From an uncultured Bacilli bacterium (lineage in GTDB: Bacteria > Bacillota_I > Bacilli_A > RF39 > UBA660), in the NCBI GenBank assembly GCA_934095845.1, contig CAKOKS010000006.1, forward strand, positions 5,643 through 69,642: a DNA stretch of 64,000 nt, given 5' to 3'. Below the pieces are notes generated by a model that saw nothing but the letters and a program-made list of their open reading frames with translations, searched no databases and was not told the origin of the DNA. Position numbers and translations under genes: made by a program. Numbering within the stretch: the first letter of the stretch is position 1; each line of letters opens with the position of its first letter. Shown here piece by piece: positions 44,396 to 53,101 of this stretch.

Positions 44396-44425
44396 ATTAT
44401 ATGCTATGAATTAATATTTATACAA
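44396..44425 (-). promoter_or_regulatory. promoter of the downstream small RNA
   Basis: -35 TTGTAT overlaps the last codon and stop of abiF; 18-base spacer; -10 TATAAT. Predicted start about 44389. Confidence 0.55.
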
Positions 44426-45305
44426 TGTAATGGTCCTTATCAAATCCCATTACTTTTAATACTTCATCAATAGTAATTGAAGTTAAATTATTCTTTAAAT
44501 TATCTAATTCTTTTGTAATTAAACTTCTCATTCCTATTACTTGATCATTTTCTAATAACAATTCTAAAGATTTAATTATTATATACATATTGGTATGTAA
44601 TGCTTTATCTGGTGATTTTTTAGTTTTATCTAATCTAATATAGAATGTGCTTCTATAAGTATATAATCTATCATCATGAGCTGCTATATTACGAACTGAA
44701 GTTAAATTACCAAGAATGTTCTTTAATATTCTATCATTTATATGAAATTGTTTACTTATTTCTTGTCTATCTTGTTGTTTCATTAAACCATAAAACTTAC
44801 TTATAGTTCCAAGTGATAATATTTTAGTTACTGCCCAAGGTGGAACAAAACCATATTTACTCATATAATGAGTTATTGCATCATGTTTGCCATTTCCTTT
44901 ATCAACTTCATTTTTTATTTCTTCAATTAGTTTTTCCATATGTTCTAAATTAGAATTATCATCTTTTAAATCAAAGTTATTAATATTTAAATAATCTTCT
45001 AGTCCATACTTTTCAGCAAATAGATTAGCAATTTTAGTTTTTATTACTGCTTCTATTTCAAGAATATATTTAAGCATTATTATTTTTAAATTCTTATCAA
45101 ATTTATACATTGCAAATATTTCTTCAAATGAAGCATTATCTTTATAGTTTTCTCCTATTTTAAATATCCATTTATAGGAGTTTACTATTGAATAATAAGA
45201 ATACTTTTCAATTAAATATCTAACATTATTTTCATCTTTTATTGATACACCTTTTGAATTTAATATTTCTATTAATTCATTTGTTGATTTAAATTCTTTA
45301 ACCAT
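44418..45305 (-). CDS. abiF: Abi_2/AbiF-family abortive infection HEPN protein
   Basis: 295 residues behind AGGAGG. The Abi_2 (AbiD/AbiF) signatures are visible: YKFDKNLKIIMLKYILEIE, VPPWAVTKILSLGTISKFYG and the HEPN nuclease motif VRNIAAHDDRLYTYR, giving R205-x4-H210. HEPN proteins are RNases; AbiD/AbiF proteins block phage growth in lactococci. Published work describes a conserved RNA next to abiF genes and proposes AbiF-like HEPN proteins as relatives of Cas13. Here a 39-bp hairpin repeat flanks the gene on each side, so an RNA-controlled toxin is likely. It is part of the island 2 cargo. Confidence 0.9.
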   Translation of the reverse strand: MVKEFKSTNELIEILNSKGVSIKDENNVRYLIEKYSYYSIVNSYKWIFKIGENYKDNASFEEIFAMYKFDKNLKIIMLKYILEIEAVIKTKIANLFAEKYGLEDYLNINNFDLKDDNSNLEHMEKLIEEIKNEVDKGNGKHDAITHYMSKYGFVPPWAVTKILSLGTISKFYGLMKQQDRQEISKQFHINDRILKNILGNLTSVRNIAAHDDRLYTYRSTFYIRLDKTKKSPDKALHTNMYIIIKSLELLLENDQVIGMRSLITKELDNLKNNLTSITIDEVLKVMGFDKDHYIV

Positions 45306-45324
45306 TTTTACCTCCTATTAAATG

Positions 45325-45366
45325 AAAAAGACCTAGGGCTTCAAAAGTTTCCTAGGCACATCTCGA
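45325..45366 (-). ncRNA. candidate AbiF-associated small RNA, upstream copy
   Basis: Minus-strand RNA GTGCCTAGGAAAC, then CTTTTGAAG, CCCTAGG and TCTTTTT. The outer stem is CCTAGG/CCTAGG, the inner stem CTT/AAG with a TTG loop, and the U-run makes it an intrinsic terminator before abiF. About 40 bases long. Promoter TTGCAT-17-TATATT lies immediately upstream. The gene start of abiF follows 20 bases later, so some readthrough may express the toxin. Confidence 0.7.
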
Positions 45367-45371
45367 TAAAT

Positions 45372-45400
45372 AATATACACTATTTATTGATAAAATGCAA
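45372..45400 (-). promoter_or_regulatory. promoter of the upstream small RNA and abiF
   Basis: -35 TTGCAT (45395-45400), 17-base spacer, -10 TATATT (45372-45377) on the minus strand; predicted start about 45365. Confidence 0.7.
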
Positions 45401-45433
45401 TACTTTTGAAGAAAAATTTATTTAATTATTCTA

Positions 45434-48223
45434 TTATATAAATTCTAAAATTTTTCTTCTTGCATCTAATTGTTGTAAGCATTCTTTGTTTTTAGTTAAT
45501 GTTTTGAGATTACTTTTAGTTGATTTCTTTAAGCCTTTATTTCTATTATATTCTCCTAACAATTTAAATACTATTTTAATATCTTTAACATTTATTTTAT
45601 TAATTTTTGATAAATATTTATTAATAAATACATCATTATTAGTATTTAATACTGATTCAATTATATCAACTCTTTGAGGCAAATCATTAAATAATATTAG
45701 TCTGCTTTCATCAAGTTTGCTCATATTCACATTTTTGTATAAATACTGTTTCATATTATTCCCAACTTTGCATTTCCAATTTTTTCGATATTCGTATTCA
45801 CTGACATATCTTTCTGCTAAGTTATCAAATTTATCATCCTCTATTTCATAAAAGTTTTCATTAAGTCTTGTGGATATAACATAATATTGATAATAACCAT
45901 TTTTATAAAATTGTTCACGAATATTTTTAGAAAAACCAAAAACAGTATTATCTCGTGAATAATCATCTAATAATTTCATACTATTGGTATATATTTTACC
46001 ACATTTATCTAGATAATTCTTATATGAAACAATATTAGTTTTTAAATCAGTTTTTTTCAGATTTCCTAAATAATAATCATCAAATTTTTGACAATAATAA
46101 TTTATATAATTTAAAAACTTGTTATAATTATTAACATTATCTAATTCCAATTTTGTTTTAGATATTTCTAATATTTTTAAATACTCACTATCTCTAAAAT
46201 CATATTCATTTAATCTTATTGAATAGAAAAAATTATTATACATTTCATTTGTAATATTGTTGTTTTTTGACAAAGATATTAATAAATCAATAATTGATTG
46301 TTTACTTGTTTTTTGTTTTTTTAATACATTTATATAATTGTTTAAACAATCCTCGTCAATCATTTCAAAATTGGTAAGTTTTATTATTGTTTGGAAACTA
46401 TTTATATAGCTAATTTCTTCGCCACTTATTAAATGATTTTCTCCCATAAAAATATCGGAAATGATTGCAGATTCATTACCTAATTCTTTAACTATTTTTT
46501 TTCTTAAAGTTAAAATTTTTTCCTTATCTAATTCTTTTATTTTTGATAAATGATACTTAAAATATTCATTTAATATAGTTTTGTATTCATTTTTATTTAA
46601 TTTTTTTAAATTTTCAATTAAATTATGAAATTGATCAAAATTGGATAACAAATCAAAATTTTTTTCTAATGTATTACAAAAGGCTTCATATTCTTTGTTA
46701 TAAGCAATAATAAGTAACTTAGGATACTTAAAAGTAATTTTAGGGAGAAAAGCGTAATTGGCTCTTTTAGACAAAATATCATATATTTCTATTTCCTTTA
46801 ATTTTTTTAATGATATATTTAAGTTTTTTGAGTCTTCATCATAAAAAATTGCGTTATATAACTCATATTCATATATATTGTATGATTCCTTATTTTTAGG
46901 AAATTTATAAAAATAATAGTTATAATCAACTGATATATATTTAGAATCTAATCCCTCTAATAAAACATTGTTTTCTTTATCATCAATTCCTAACTCTTTA
47001 AAATTTCTATTGCTATTTGCATAGTTTATTAATATTAGATTTATTAGATTTTCATTTATTAATTTTTCATATAGTTTATTATATTCATCCTCTAAATATG
47101 ATATAAACAGGCATTTATCAAAATTTGCTTTAATTCCAGATTCATTAACTGATAAGTATAGAGAAATAGCAAAATTATATCTATGCTTTATATCTCTTAT
47201 TTTAATACGTTCTCCCTTATATAAATATCTCCAATTTTTTAAATTCTTTTCATTTGGAATTTTTATTCCTTCTGGTATCTGATTTTGCTTTGCATTAATT
47301 AATGACCAAATTATAGAGTCATAATCATGAATATTTATTTGGTTTAAATTTACTATAAAATCAAATATTTTTTCATATATATTCTTTATTTGATTTATAT
47401 TATTATCCTCATTATCCCTATTATTTAATTCATTTAACTGATTTGAAGACTTTAATGAAACTATAAAAATAACTTTTTGTTTTGGAATAGGTTCTTTATA
47501 AAATTTATAAAATTCTTTCAAATATTCTAAAATTGTATCTGAATTATCATATCTATCTAATTCCTCTAAACAAATTATTAAATCACCAGCGTTTTTATTT
47601 TTTAAATAGTATTCACCTATTATTTCATTATATACATCTTTAGTATCATTTTCATCTATTATTCTAAAATTGTCTTCAGCTTTTTTATAAGCGATAACTG
47701 GTTTATAATAAATTACACATAATACAGTTAAAATAGCTATTAAAGAGTACCCAATAAGACTTAATTCTGATATAAAAATAGTAATAAATCCTAATTTTTC
47801 TAATATGCATAATATGTAGTAAAAAAATAATATTAAAGCAAATATTGAATTATTATATTTAAATTTGATATCAAATATATTATAATTTTTATCAATTTTC
47901 TTTTTATAATAATTCTTGTTTCCTATATCGAGTTTATCAATTAGTTGGTGCAAAAATATTCTATGTATATCTATTTTATTGTCTTCATTGCTACTATAAC
48001 AATTCCATAAATTAATCTTTATTAGATTATTATTTTTTGATTTTTGTTTTGCATCTAACATATTTATCAAAGTACTTTTACCAGAACCATAATCAGCAAT
48101 CAGGCCAATAAACTTTGCACCATTACTTATTGCACTTTCTAATGAATATAAATAAGAGTCAAATCCTATCCAATCTTCTTTTGCTACACCTTCAATAAGA
48201 AAATAATTTTTGTTTTCCTCCAT
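45434..48223 (-). CDS. membrane-spanning KAP/YobI-like P-loop NTPase
   Basis: 929 residues behind TAGGAGG. Walker A is LIADYGSGKS (41-50). Two membrane segments (about 128-175: SIFALILFFYYILCIL and LSLIGYSLIAILTVLCVIYY) are inserted in the NTPase domain, as in KAP NTPases. Walker B is DLIICLEELDRYD (about 214-226). The C-terminal 600 residues are helical and unknown. KAP and YobI-like NTPases occur in mobile islands and are suspected defence proteins. Here it stands between relaxase cargo and abiF, which supports a defence role; whether it works with AbiF is not known. Confidence 0.8.
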   Translation of the reverse strand: MEENKNYFLIEGVAKEDWIGFDSYLYSLESAISNGAKFIGLIADYGSGKSTLINMLDAKQKSKNNNLIKINLWNCYSSNEDNKIDIHRIFLHQLIDKLDIGNKNYYKKKIDKNYNIFDIKFKYNNSIFALILFFYYILCILEKLGFITIFISELSLIGYSLIAILTVLCVIYYKPVIAYKKAEDNFRIIDENDTKDVYNEIIGEYYLKNKNAGDLIICLEELDRYDNSDTILEYLKEFYKFYKEPIPKQKVIFIVSLKSSNQLNELNNRDNEDNNINQIKNIYEKIFDFIVNLNQINIHDYDSIIWSLINAKQNQIPEGIKIPNEKNLKNWRYLYKGERIKIRDIKHRYNFAISLYLSVNESGIKANFDKCLFISYLEDEYNKLYEKLINENLINLILINYANSNRNFKELGIDDKENNVLLEGLDSKYISVDYNYYFYKFPKNKESYNIYEYELYNAIFYDEDSKNLNISLKKLKEIEIYDILSKRANYAFLPKITFKYPKLLIIAYNKEYEAFCNTLEKNFDLLSNFDQFHNLIENLKKLNKNEYKTILNEYFKYHLSKIKELDKEKILTLRKKIVKELGNESAIISDIFMGENHLISGEEISYINSFQTIIKLTNFEMIDEDCLNNYINVLKKQKTSKQSIIDLLISLSKNNNITNEMYNNFFYSIRLNEYDFRDSEYLKILEISKTKLELDNVNNYNKFLNYINYYCQKFDDYYLGNLKKTDLKTNIVSYKNYLDKCGKIYTNSMKLLDDYSRDNTVFGFSKNIREQFYKNGYYQYYVISTRLNENFYEIEDDKFDNLAERYVSEYEYRKNWKCKVGNNMKQYLYKNVNMSKLDESRLILFNDLPQRVDIIESVLNTNNDVFINKYLSKINKINVKDIKIVFKLLGEYNRNKGLKKSTKSNLKTLTKNKECLQQLDARRKILEFI

Positions 48224-48238
48224 CTACTACCTCCTACT

Positions 48239-48286
48239 AAAAAAGGGCATAGTATTCCTTATATTTAATAAGTCTTTACTAGCCCT
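48239..48286 (-). terminator. long hairpin terminator upstream of the NTPase gene
   Basis: GGGCTAGTA pairs with TACTATGCCC around an inner CTTAT/ATAAG stem, followed by six T and then at once by the NTPase ribosome site. It may limit readthrough from the relaxase unit into the NTPase. Confidence 0.6.
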
Positions 48287-48304
48287 TATTCAAAATTATT
48301 TTTA

Positions 48305-48958
48305 TTAAAATGGTAAATCGTCATCTTCAAACAAATTTTTTGGCATTTTTTTTACAAGTCTTTTAGCTTCTTCCTCTGTAGCAGTCATAACTCTGTTAAT
48401 AACTGGTTGACATTCTTCCATGATTTGTTGTGTTTCTTCAGAAGTAAATCCTCTTCCTTCATAATTTCTTAAAATTATTTGACACATACTATTTCTCATA
48501 GCAATTGAGTTATCATAGAATTCTTTACCAGTTTCATCCATAATACTTTGTTTATATCTTTGAATTCTTTTTTCTAATTCATTAGTTTCTGATTCAGTAT
48601 TTTCTCTAACTGATTCAGCATATTGCGTAATTATATGAGATACACCACATGACATTGCTCCAAATAACCCAATAGTTTCAAATTCTCCATCATAACCTTT
48701 AGCATCTCTTTTACCATGAAATACAAATGGTGCACTAATATTAATTGGTGTAAATTTAAATAATTCTATTACTTTTTCAGGATGGTAAACTCCAAAAATA
48801 AATCTGTCTTCTGTATATGAACTATTTGGATCTACTACTATTCCTTCAAACCATCCATCTTCATCTAATAATATTTTTCCTTCCCACATATCATTATCAT
48901 TAAATTCAAAACTGCCTGACATATTCCAATAACCTTTAATATCCATTAATTTTGTCAT
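48305..48958 (-). CDS. unknown protein with SSB-type acidic C-terminal tip
   Basis: 217 residues behind GGGAGG. The N-terminal half is beta-rich (WNMSGSFEFNDNDMWEGKIL, FIFGVYHPEKVIELF), the C-terminal half helical, and the protein ends KNLFEDDDLPF. That ending is the signature tip of bacterial SSB, which recruits RecQ, PriA, RecG and others. No SSB OB-fold is recognisable in the rest. It may mimic SSB or bring DNA repair proteins to the element; this is inference. Lies between relaxase and NTPase genes. Confidence 0.65.
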   Translation of the reverse strand: MTKLMDIKGYWNMSGSFEFNDNDMWEGKILLDEDGWFEGIVVDPNSSYTEDRFIFGVYHPEKVIELFKFTPINISAPFVFHGKRDAKGYDGEFETIGLFGAMSCGVSHIITQYAESVRENTESETNELEKRIQRYKQSIMDETGKEFYDNSIAMRNSMCQIILRNYEGRGFTSEETQQIMEECQPVINRVMTATEEEAKRLVKKMPKNLFEDDDLPF

Positions 48959-49038
48959 TTTTCAAAGCCTCCCTTTGTTAATTGTATATTATAGCATATA
49001 AATTCTATTTTTTTAAAAAAACTTACAATTTTTTTATT

Positions 49039-50385
49039 TTATCTTTCGTAATCACCTTTTTCTTTACTTAAATCTAAATCTTTAATATCATTATCATCTA
49101 ATACATTATTTTCATACATATCATTAACTACAACAATATATTTATCATCTTTATCATACCAACTATGAAGTTTATCGTGTAAAAAAGATATTAATTTACT
49201 AATTTTATCTTTCCAATAATCTAGTGTATTTTTTAAATCACTTATTTTAGATTTTAAAAATGATATTTCATTATCCTTTTCTTTAATCGTATCATTTAAA
49301 GTTTTAACTCTTAAATTAAGTGCTTCGTTATTTTCAGTAAGAGTTTTAATTTTATTATTCTTATCTTTTAATTGTTCGTGAGCATTAACTAATGTATTTG
49401 ATAGAGTTTGTATTTTATCATATTCTATATTAGTGCTATCTACTTGTTCAATAAAGTTGGTAAAAGAATCTTTATCTTCTTTTGATAAAATATAATTATC
49501 CTTATTTAATTTAGATATTTTTAATTTATCAATTTTATCTTTTATATCTTTAGAGTTTTGTTTTAACTCTGAAGATTTTTTATTTGCTTGTTTTAAATTT
49601 TCGGTATTCTTTTCAATTTGTTTTTTTATTTCAATATAGTTGTCCATATCAGATACATAAATATCTCTATTTCTACCTTTTTGTTTTTGCTTTAAAGTAG
49701 ATTCTAAACTATATATTTGATTAAATTCTTCAATACATAAGGTTCTCATTTTATCTTGTAATCTAATTAAAGATTCTTTGGTAAATACATCTGATTTACC
49801 AACTTGTTTTTCCATACCATTTTTATTTTTATATTTTATTGGAACACCAACAATATGCAAATGTGGACTTGTTTCATCATAATGAATAATAGCACTTGCT
49901 ACTTTAAAATTAGGAACAAGTAATTCTAAATCATCAACTCGTTTTTTATAAACTTCGGACATTTTCTTTCTGAAATTTTCATCTTTTGTATCCCAATATT
50001 CTTTATCTCCAAGTTCGAGAATTATTTCACAAGCAAGATCTTTCTTTTCATTATTAGATACATTATCAAAGTAATTATCTATCATTCTACTATGTCTAGA
50101 TTGTTTAGAATTGTATTCAAGTCTTGCTTTTTCAAATTCACTTAAATATAATTCTTTTACATCATCAAGTGGAGAAGAAGTACCTCTTACTATTTCTATT
50201 AGTTCTTGATTATCATCATATTTTCTATAATTATGTTTATCTACTTTTGATAATTGTCTTACATTTTGAATAGCATTATTTGGTAAAGATGTTGTTCCAC
50301 TTAAATTATTTTTACCATTTTGTTTAGATATATTTTTTCTATTTTTATCACTACCTAAATGTAATGAATAAGCAAGTTCTGACAT
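49039..50385 (-). CDS. MobV-family relaxase of island 2
   Basis: 448 residues behind AAAGGAGG. N-terminal relaxase domain with DKHNYRKYD (HNxR, motif I) and IHYDETSPHLHIVGVPI (HxDExxPHxH, motif III); from about residue 250 a long coiled coil (KKQIEKNTENLKQANKK, LRVKTLNDTIKEKDNEI). It would nick the transfer origin, for which 50401-50637 is the candidate. It is intact although the recombinase beside it is broken. Confidence 0.9.
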   Translation of the reverse strand: MSELAYSLHLGSDKNRKNISKQNGKNNLSGTTSLPNNAIQNVRQLSKVDKHNYRKYDDNQELIEIVRGTSSPLDDVKELYLSEFEKARLEYNSKQSRHSRMIDNYFDNVSNNEKKDLACEIILELGDKEYWDTKDENFRKKMSEVYKKRVDDLELLVPNFKVASAIIHYDETSPHLHIVGVPIKYKNKNGMEKQVGKSDVFTKESLIRLQDKMRTLCIEEFNQIYSLESTLKQKQKGRNRDIYVSDMDNYIEIKKQIEKNTENLKQANKKSSELKQNSKDIKDKIDKLKISKLNKDNYILSKEDKDSFTNFIEQVDSTNIEYDKIQTLSNTLVNAHEQLKDKNNKIKTLTENNEALNLRVKTLNDTIKEKDNEISFLKSKISDLKNTLDYWKDKISKLISFLHDKLHSWYDKDDKYIVVVNDMYENNVLDDNDIKDLDLSKEKGDYER

Positions 50386-50400
50386 TGATTTCCTCCTTTC

Positions 50401-50637
50401 TAGAAGTGACCACTTGAGTGGCCATTTTGTTCATCCAAAATTTCTAACTAACCCCCTAGGAATTTTGTACGTTCCATACAAAATATCCAGTGGGCTAAGG
50501 TTTAACACCTTAGGATCCGTTTACTTTATTTCGTAATAACTATAAACTTCGTAAATAGTTAAAACTACATATAGTATTAATTTTTAAATTGCTATCGCCA
50601 CTTTCATTTACTTCGTAAGCAAAACGTGCCACGCATT
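50401..50637. other. candidate origin of transfer of island 2
   Basis: Between recombinase and relaxase genes, this 237-bp non-coding stretch holds four inverted repeats: 50406-50423 (TGACCACT/AGTGGCCA), 50462-50484 (ATTTTGTA/TACAAAAT), 50494-50513 (CTAAGGT/ACCTTAG) and 50537-50561 (TAACTAT/ATAGTTA), and three copies of TTCGTAA. It is less AT-rich than the surroundings. MobV origins usually lie just upstream of the relaxase gene and contain such repeats. No nick consensus could be assigned. Confidence 0.45.
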
Positions 50638-52488
50638 TTAAAAATCTTCTTCGGTAACATTATCTGGTATTGTTTCAAATACATCTCTAATGTTTACCTT
50701 AATATCATTTGGATTATTCTTTGTAGCAAGCATTCCCATTGATAACCAGTTATTATCTCCATTATTATTTTTTTGTAATGGAAATATTCTTACTGGCACT
50801 TCATCTTTTAATATCGGTCCAATATCTAATTTTTCTGTGTCTTTATAAAAAGTACCTTTATATAAATTAACTTCATAACATTCATTTAACCTATAAAAAT
50901 TTTGCATTATATCTTTAATACTAGTAAATTCACTATATCTTACTGGAAATGAAGTTTGTATTCCATTAAAATCAATAATCATTTCTCTTTTACAATCTAT
51001 ATAACCTTGATTAAATAACATCTTAAAATCTTCATAGAAAGTACTTCTAAAATTAACTTTTTTAACATCATACATATTATTTATTTCTTCAAGTTCTATA
51101 TCATCAATGTATCTCATAACTATATCTGCTTTATCATTTCTATCCAAATTAGGCCAGCAATCTTCAAAAGCATGATAAGTTAGTGGTAATTTGATTTTGT
51201 TAATATAGTCCATATCTCTTTTAAGTAATATATCATCAACAGTAAAATTTAATTGTTCTGCTTGTTGATTAGATATTATTTTTTCTTCTAAATCTTTGAT
51301 TAAATTATCTAATTTTTCAGTTTCTTCTTTAAATTCTTCTATTGTAAATAATTCATTAACAAATCCTTCTTTTAATCTTTTCTTTTTATTATTTAGTTTC
51401 TTAATTTCTTCTAGTTCATCTTTAGGATTTTCTAATTTATTTTTAAGTACTGGTAAAAAGAATTCATTAACAACTGAATCATATTCAAATACATCATTTA
51501 GAATATGCATTATTGCTTCTTCAATTTTGTTTTCTTTGATATTGTTTTTACAATCTTCACATCTATAATAGAAATACCATTTATCACTTTTTATTTTATG
51601 AGTTGCTCCACCTGCAAGTATTCTTCCACATTTAGGACACTTTAATTTTTGTAAAAAAAGATAAGTTTGAGTTCTCATATAATTTCTAGAGTTCTTTTTC
51701 TTTTGTACTTGGCAATTTTCCCATAGTTTTTTACTTACTAATGGTTCAACTACATTTTTATAATAAACTGAATTACCACTTCTTTTACCAGATACATAAT
51801 CTCCTTTATAAATCTCATTAGATATTATCTTTAAAATAGTTGTATCTCTCTAGTTAGTTTTACCTAATACTTTTTCATCATTATAAATTTTTGCTATTTT
51901 AACATAAGTACAACCTTCAAAATATAAATTAAATATTCTTATAATAATATCTTTAGTAAGTGGATCTGGTACTAATAATCTATCTACATGTTTATAACCT
52001 AGTGGTGCTCTTGCTGGAATATGTCCCGCTTTAATTGCTCCAGATAATCCTACTTTTGTTCTTTCACTAGTTCTTTCTATTTCTTGTTGAGACACACTCA
52101 TTAGTATTCTTGAAATCATTTTTCCGTTAGCATTAGTAGTATTAATATCATCATTAGCACAATCTAAATAAGCATTATTTTCATCTAAGAATTTTAATAT
52201 GTTTTCCCAATCATAAACACTTCGTGTTAATCTATCTAACTTTAATACAACAATAGTATTGCATTTCTTATCTTTAATATCTTGTAATAGTTCCTCAAAT
52301 GCAGGTCTATGATTACCAGTTTTAGCACTTATACCAGCATCTTTATATACTTTAAATATTTCATAACCTTTATATTCACACATTGCTCGAAGTCTTTTCT
52401 CTTGCTCTGGTAAACTAAATCCTTCTCTTGCTTGATCTTCGGTACTCACTCGAATATAAAGTCCTGCTATTTTCTTTTCTTCATTCAT
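50638..52488 (-). pseudogene. large serine recombinase of island 2, interrupted by one amber codon
   Basis: From MNEEKKIAGLYIRVSTEDQA the frame runs 212 codons to TAG at 51850-51852 (VLGKTN, stop), then continues in the same frame with RDTTILKIISNEIYKGDYV to a normal end at 50638, 616 codons in all. The island 1 recombinase has Trp (NNWLDST) at this position, so one TGG-to-TAG change explains the break. All domains are otherwise present: YIRVST, VLKLDRLTRSVYD, zinc ribbon CPKCGRILAGG and CEDC. Without readthrough the resolvase domain alone would be made, so the island may be stuck. Confidence 0.85.
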
Positions 52489-52511
52489 TAATCTTTAACT
52501 CCTTTTCCTAC

Positions 52512-52558
52512 AAAAAAGGGAGTCAAAAATACTAGTTCAAACTAATACCTTTGACTCC
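52512..52558 (-). promoter_or_regulatory. terminator-like hairpin in the recombinase leader
   Basis: GGAGTCAAA pairs with TTTGACTCC around an inner TTAGTT/AACTAG stem, followed by CCCTTTTTTG on the minus strand, 24 bases before the recombinase start. Island 1 has a hairpin at the same place. It could attenuate recombinase transcription. Confidence 0.6.
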
Positions 52559-52658
52559 ACTTAATTTCATATTATATTTTTTATTAATTGTGCTTTTGAC
52601 CATAGTGTACCTTCTTTTTAATAAAAGACGGATACTGCTTGTCATTTATTGGTTTTAT

Positions 52659-52687
52659 ATAATATACTTAAAAGTTCATTTTGTCAA
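52659..52687 (-). promoter_or_regulatory. promoter of the island 2 recombinase
   Basis: TTGACA (52682-52687), 17-base spacer, TATTAT (52659-52664) on the minus strand, upstream of the leader hairpin. Confidence 0.7.
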
Positions 52688-52709
52688 TTCCCTGATTAGA
52701 GTATAGATA

Positions 52710-52982
52710 TTAGTTATGTTTTAAATAGTTTTCTAATTCTGATAATTTAATCTTGTTATTTAAGTTTTCAATAAATATATCATTAGAATAATTAAAAGCT
52801 AGAAAGATTATATCATTAATTATAATTCTATGTGGCTCTAGATATGTAAGATTAGTTTTATCTATTGTTCTTAAATTACCATTAATAATAACTGGTTTAA
52901 CTCTACAAAACTCACAAATAAATTCTAATCTCTTTCTTAATGATTCTTCCATTCTAACTTCCTGCTTAATAACATTTACCAT
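52710..52982 (-). CDS. small conserved island protein upstream of the recombinase (island 2)
   Basis: 90 residues from MVNVIKQEVRMEESLRKRL, behind AAAGGA. Homologous end to end with the island 1 protein at 6206-6472 (shared RKRLEFICEFC/LKRIDMICRFAC, YLEPHRIII/YVSPHIITI, DIFIENLN/KIFVNDYS). Same place, between tRNA and recombinase. Unknown family; a recombination partner or regulator is the natural guess. Confidence 0.7.
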   Translation of the reverse strand: MVNVIKQEVRMEESLRKRLEFICEFCRVKPVIINGNLRTIDKTNLTYLEPHRIIINDIIFLAFNYSNDIFIENLNNKIKLSELENYLKHN

Positions 52983-53022
52983 TTTAATCAATCCTTTCTT
53001 TGAAAGACTTTTTTCTAAACAA

Positions 53023-53053
53023 GAAAAAAATCAATCCTAATTTAGAATTGATT
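53023..53053 (-). terminator. terminator between tRNA-Arg and island 2
   Basis: Stem AATCAAT/ATTGATT with one mismatch farther in, followed by a T7 run on the minus strand. Confidence 0.65.
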
Positions 53054-53101
53054 GTCTATTTATTCTCGAAACTTATAAATAAGTTCGAGCGGATTTCCCT
53101 A

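Noticed and set aside
44346..45359. CRISPR array from the two 39-bp repeats
   Set aside because: Only two copies about 970 bp apart with a complete gene between them; each has a promoter and terminator, so they are RNA genes and not an array.
2492..52488. Reassigned TAG codon (amber recoding) because two mobile genes contain in-frame TAG
   Set aside because: TAG is the normal final stop of several genes here, including the island 1 recombinase and relaxase, so the internal codons are simple nonsense mutations.
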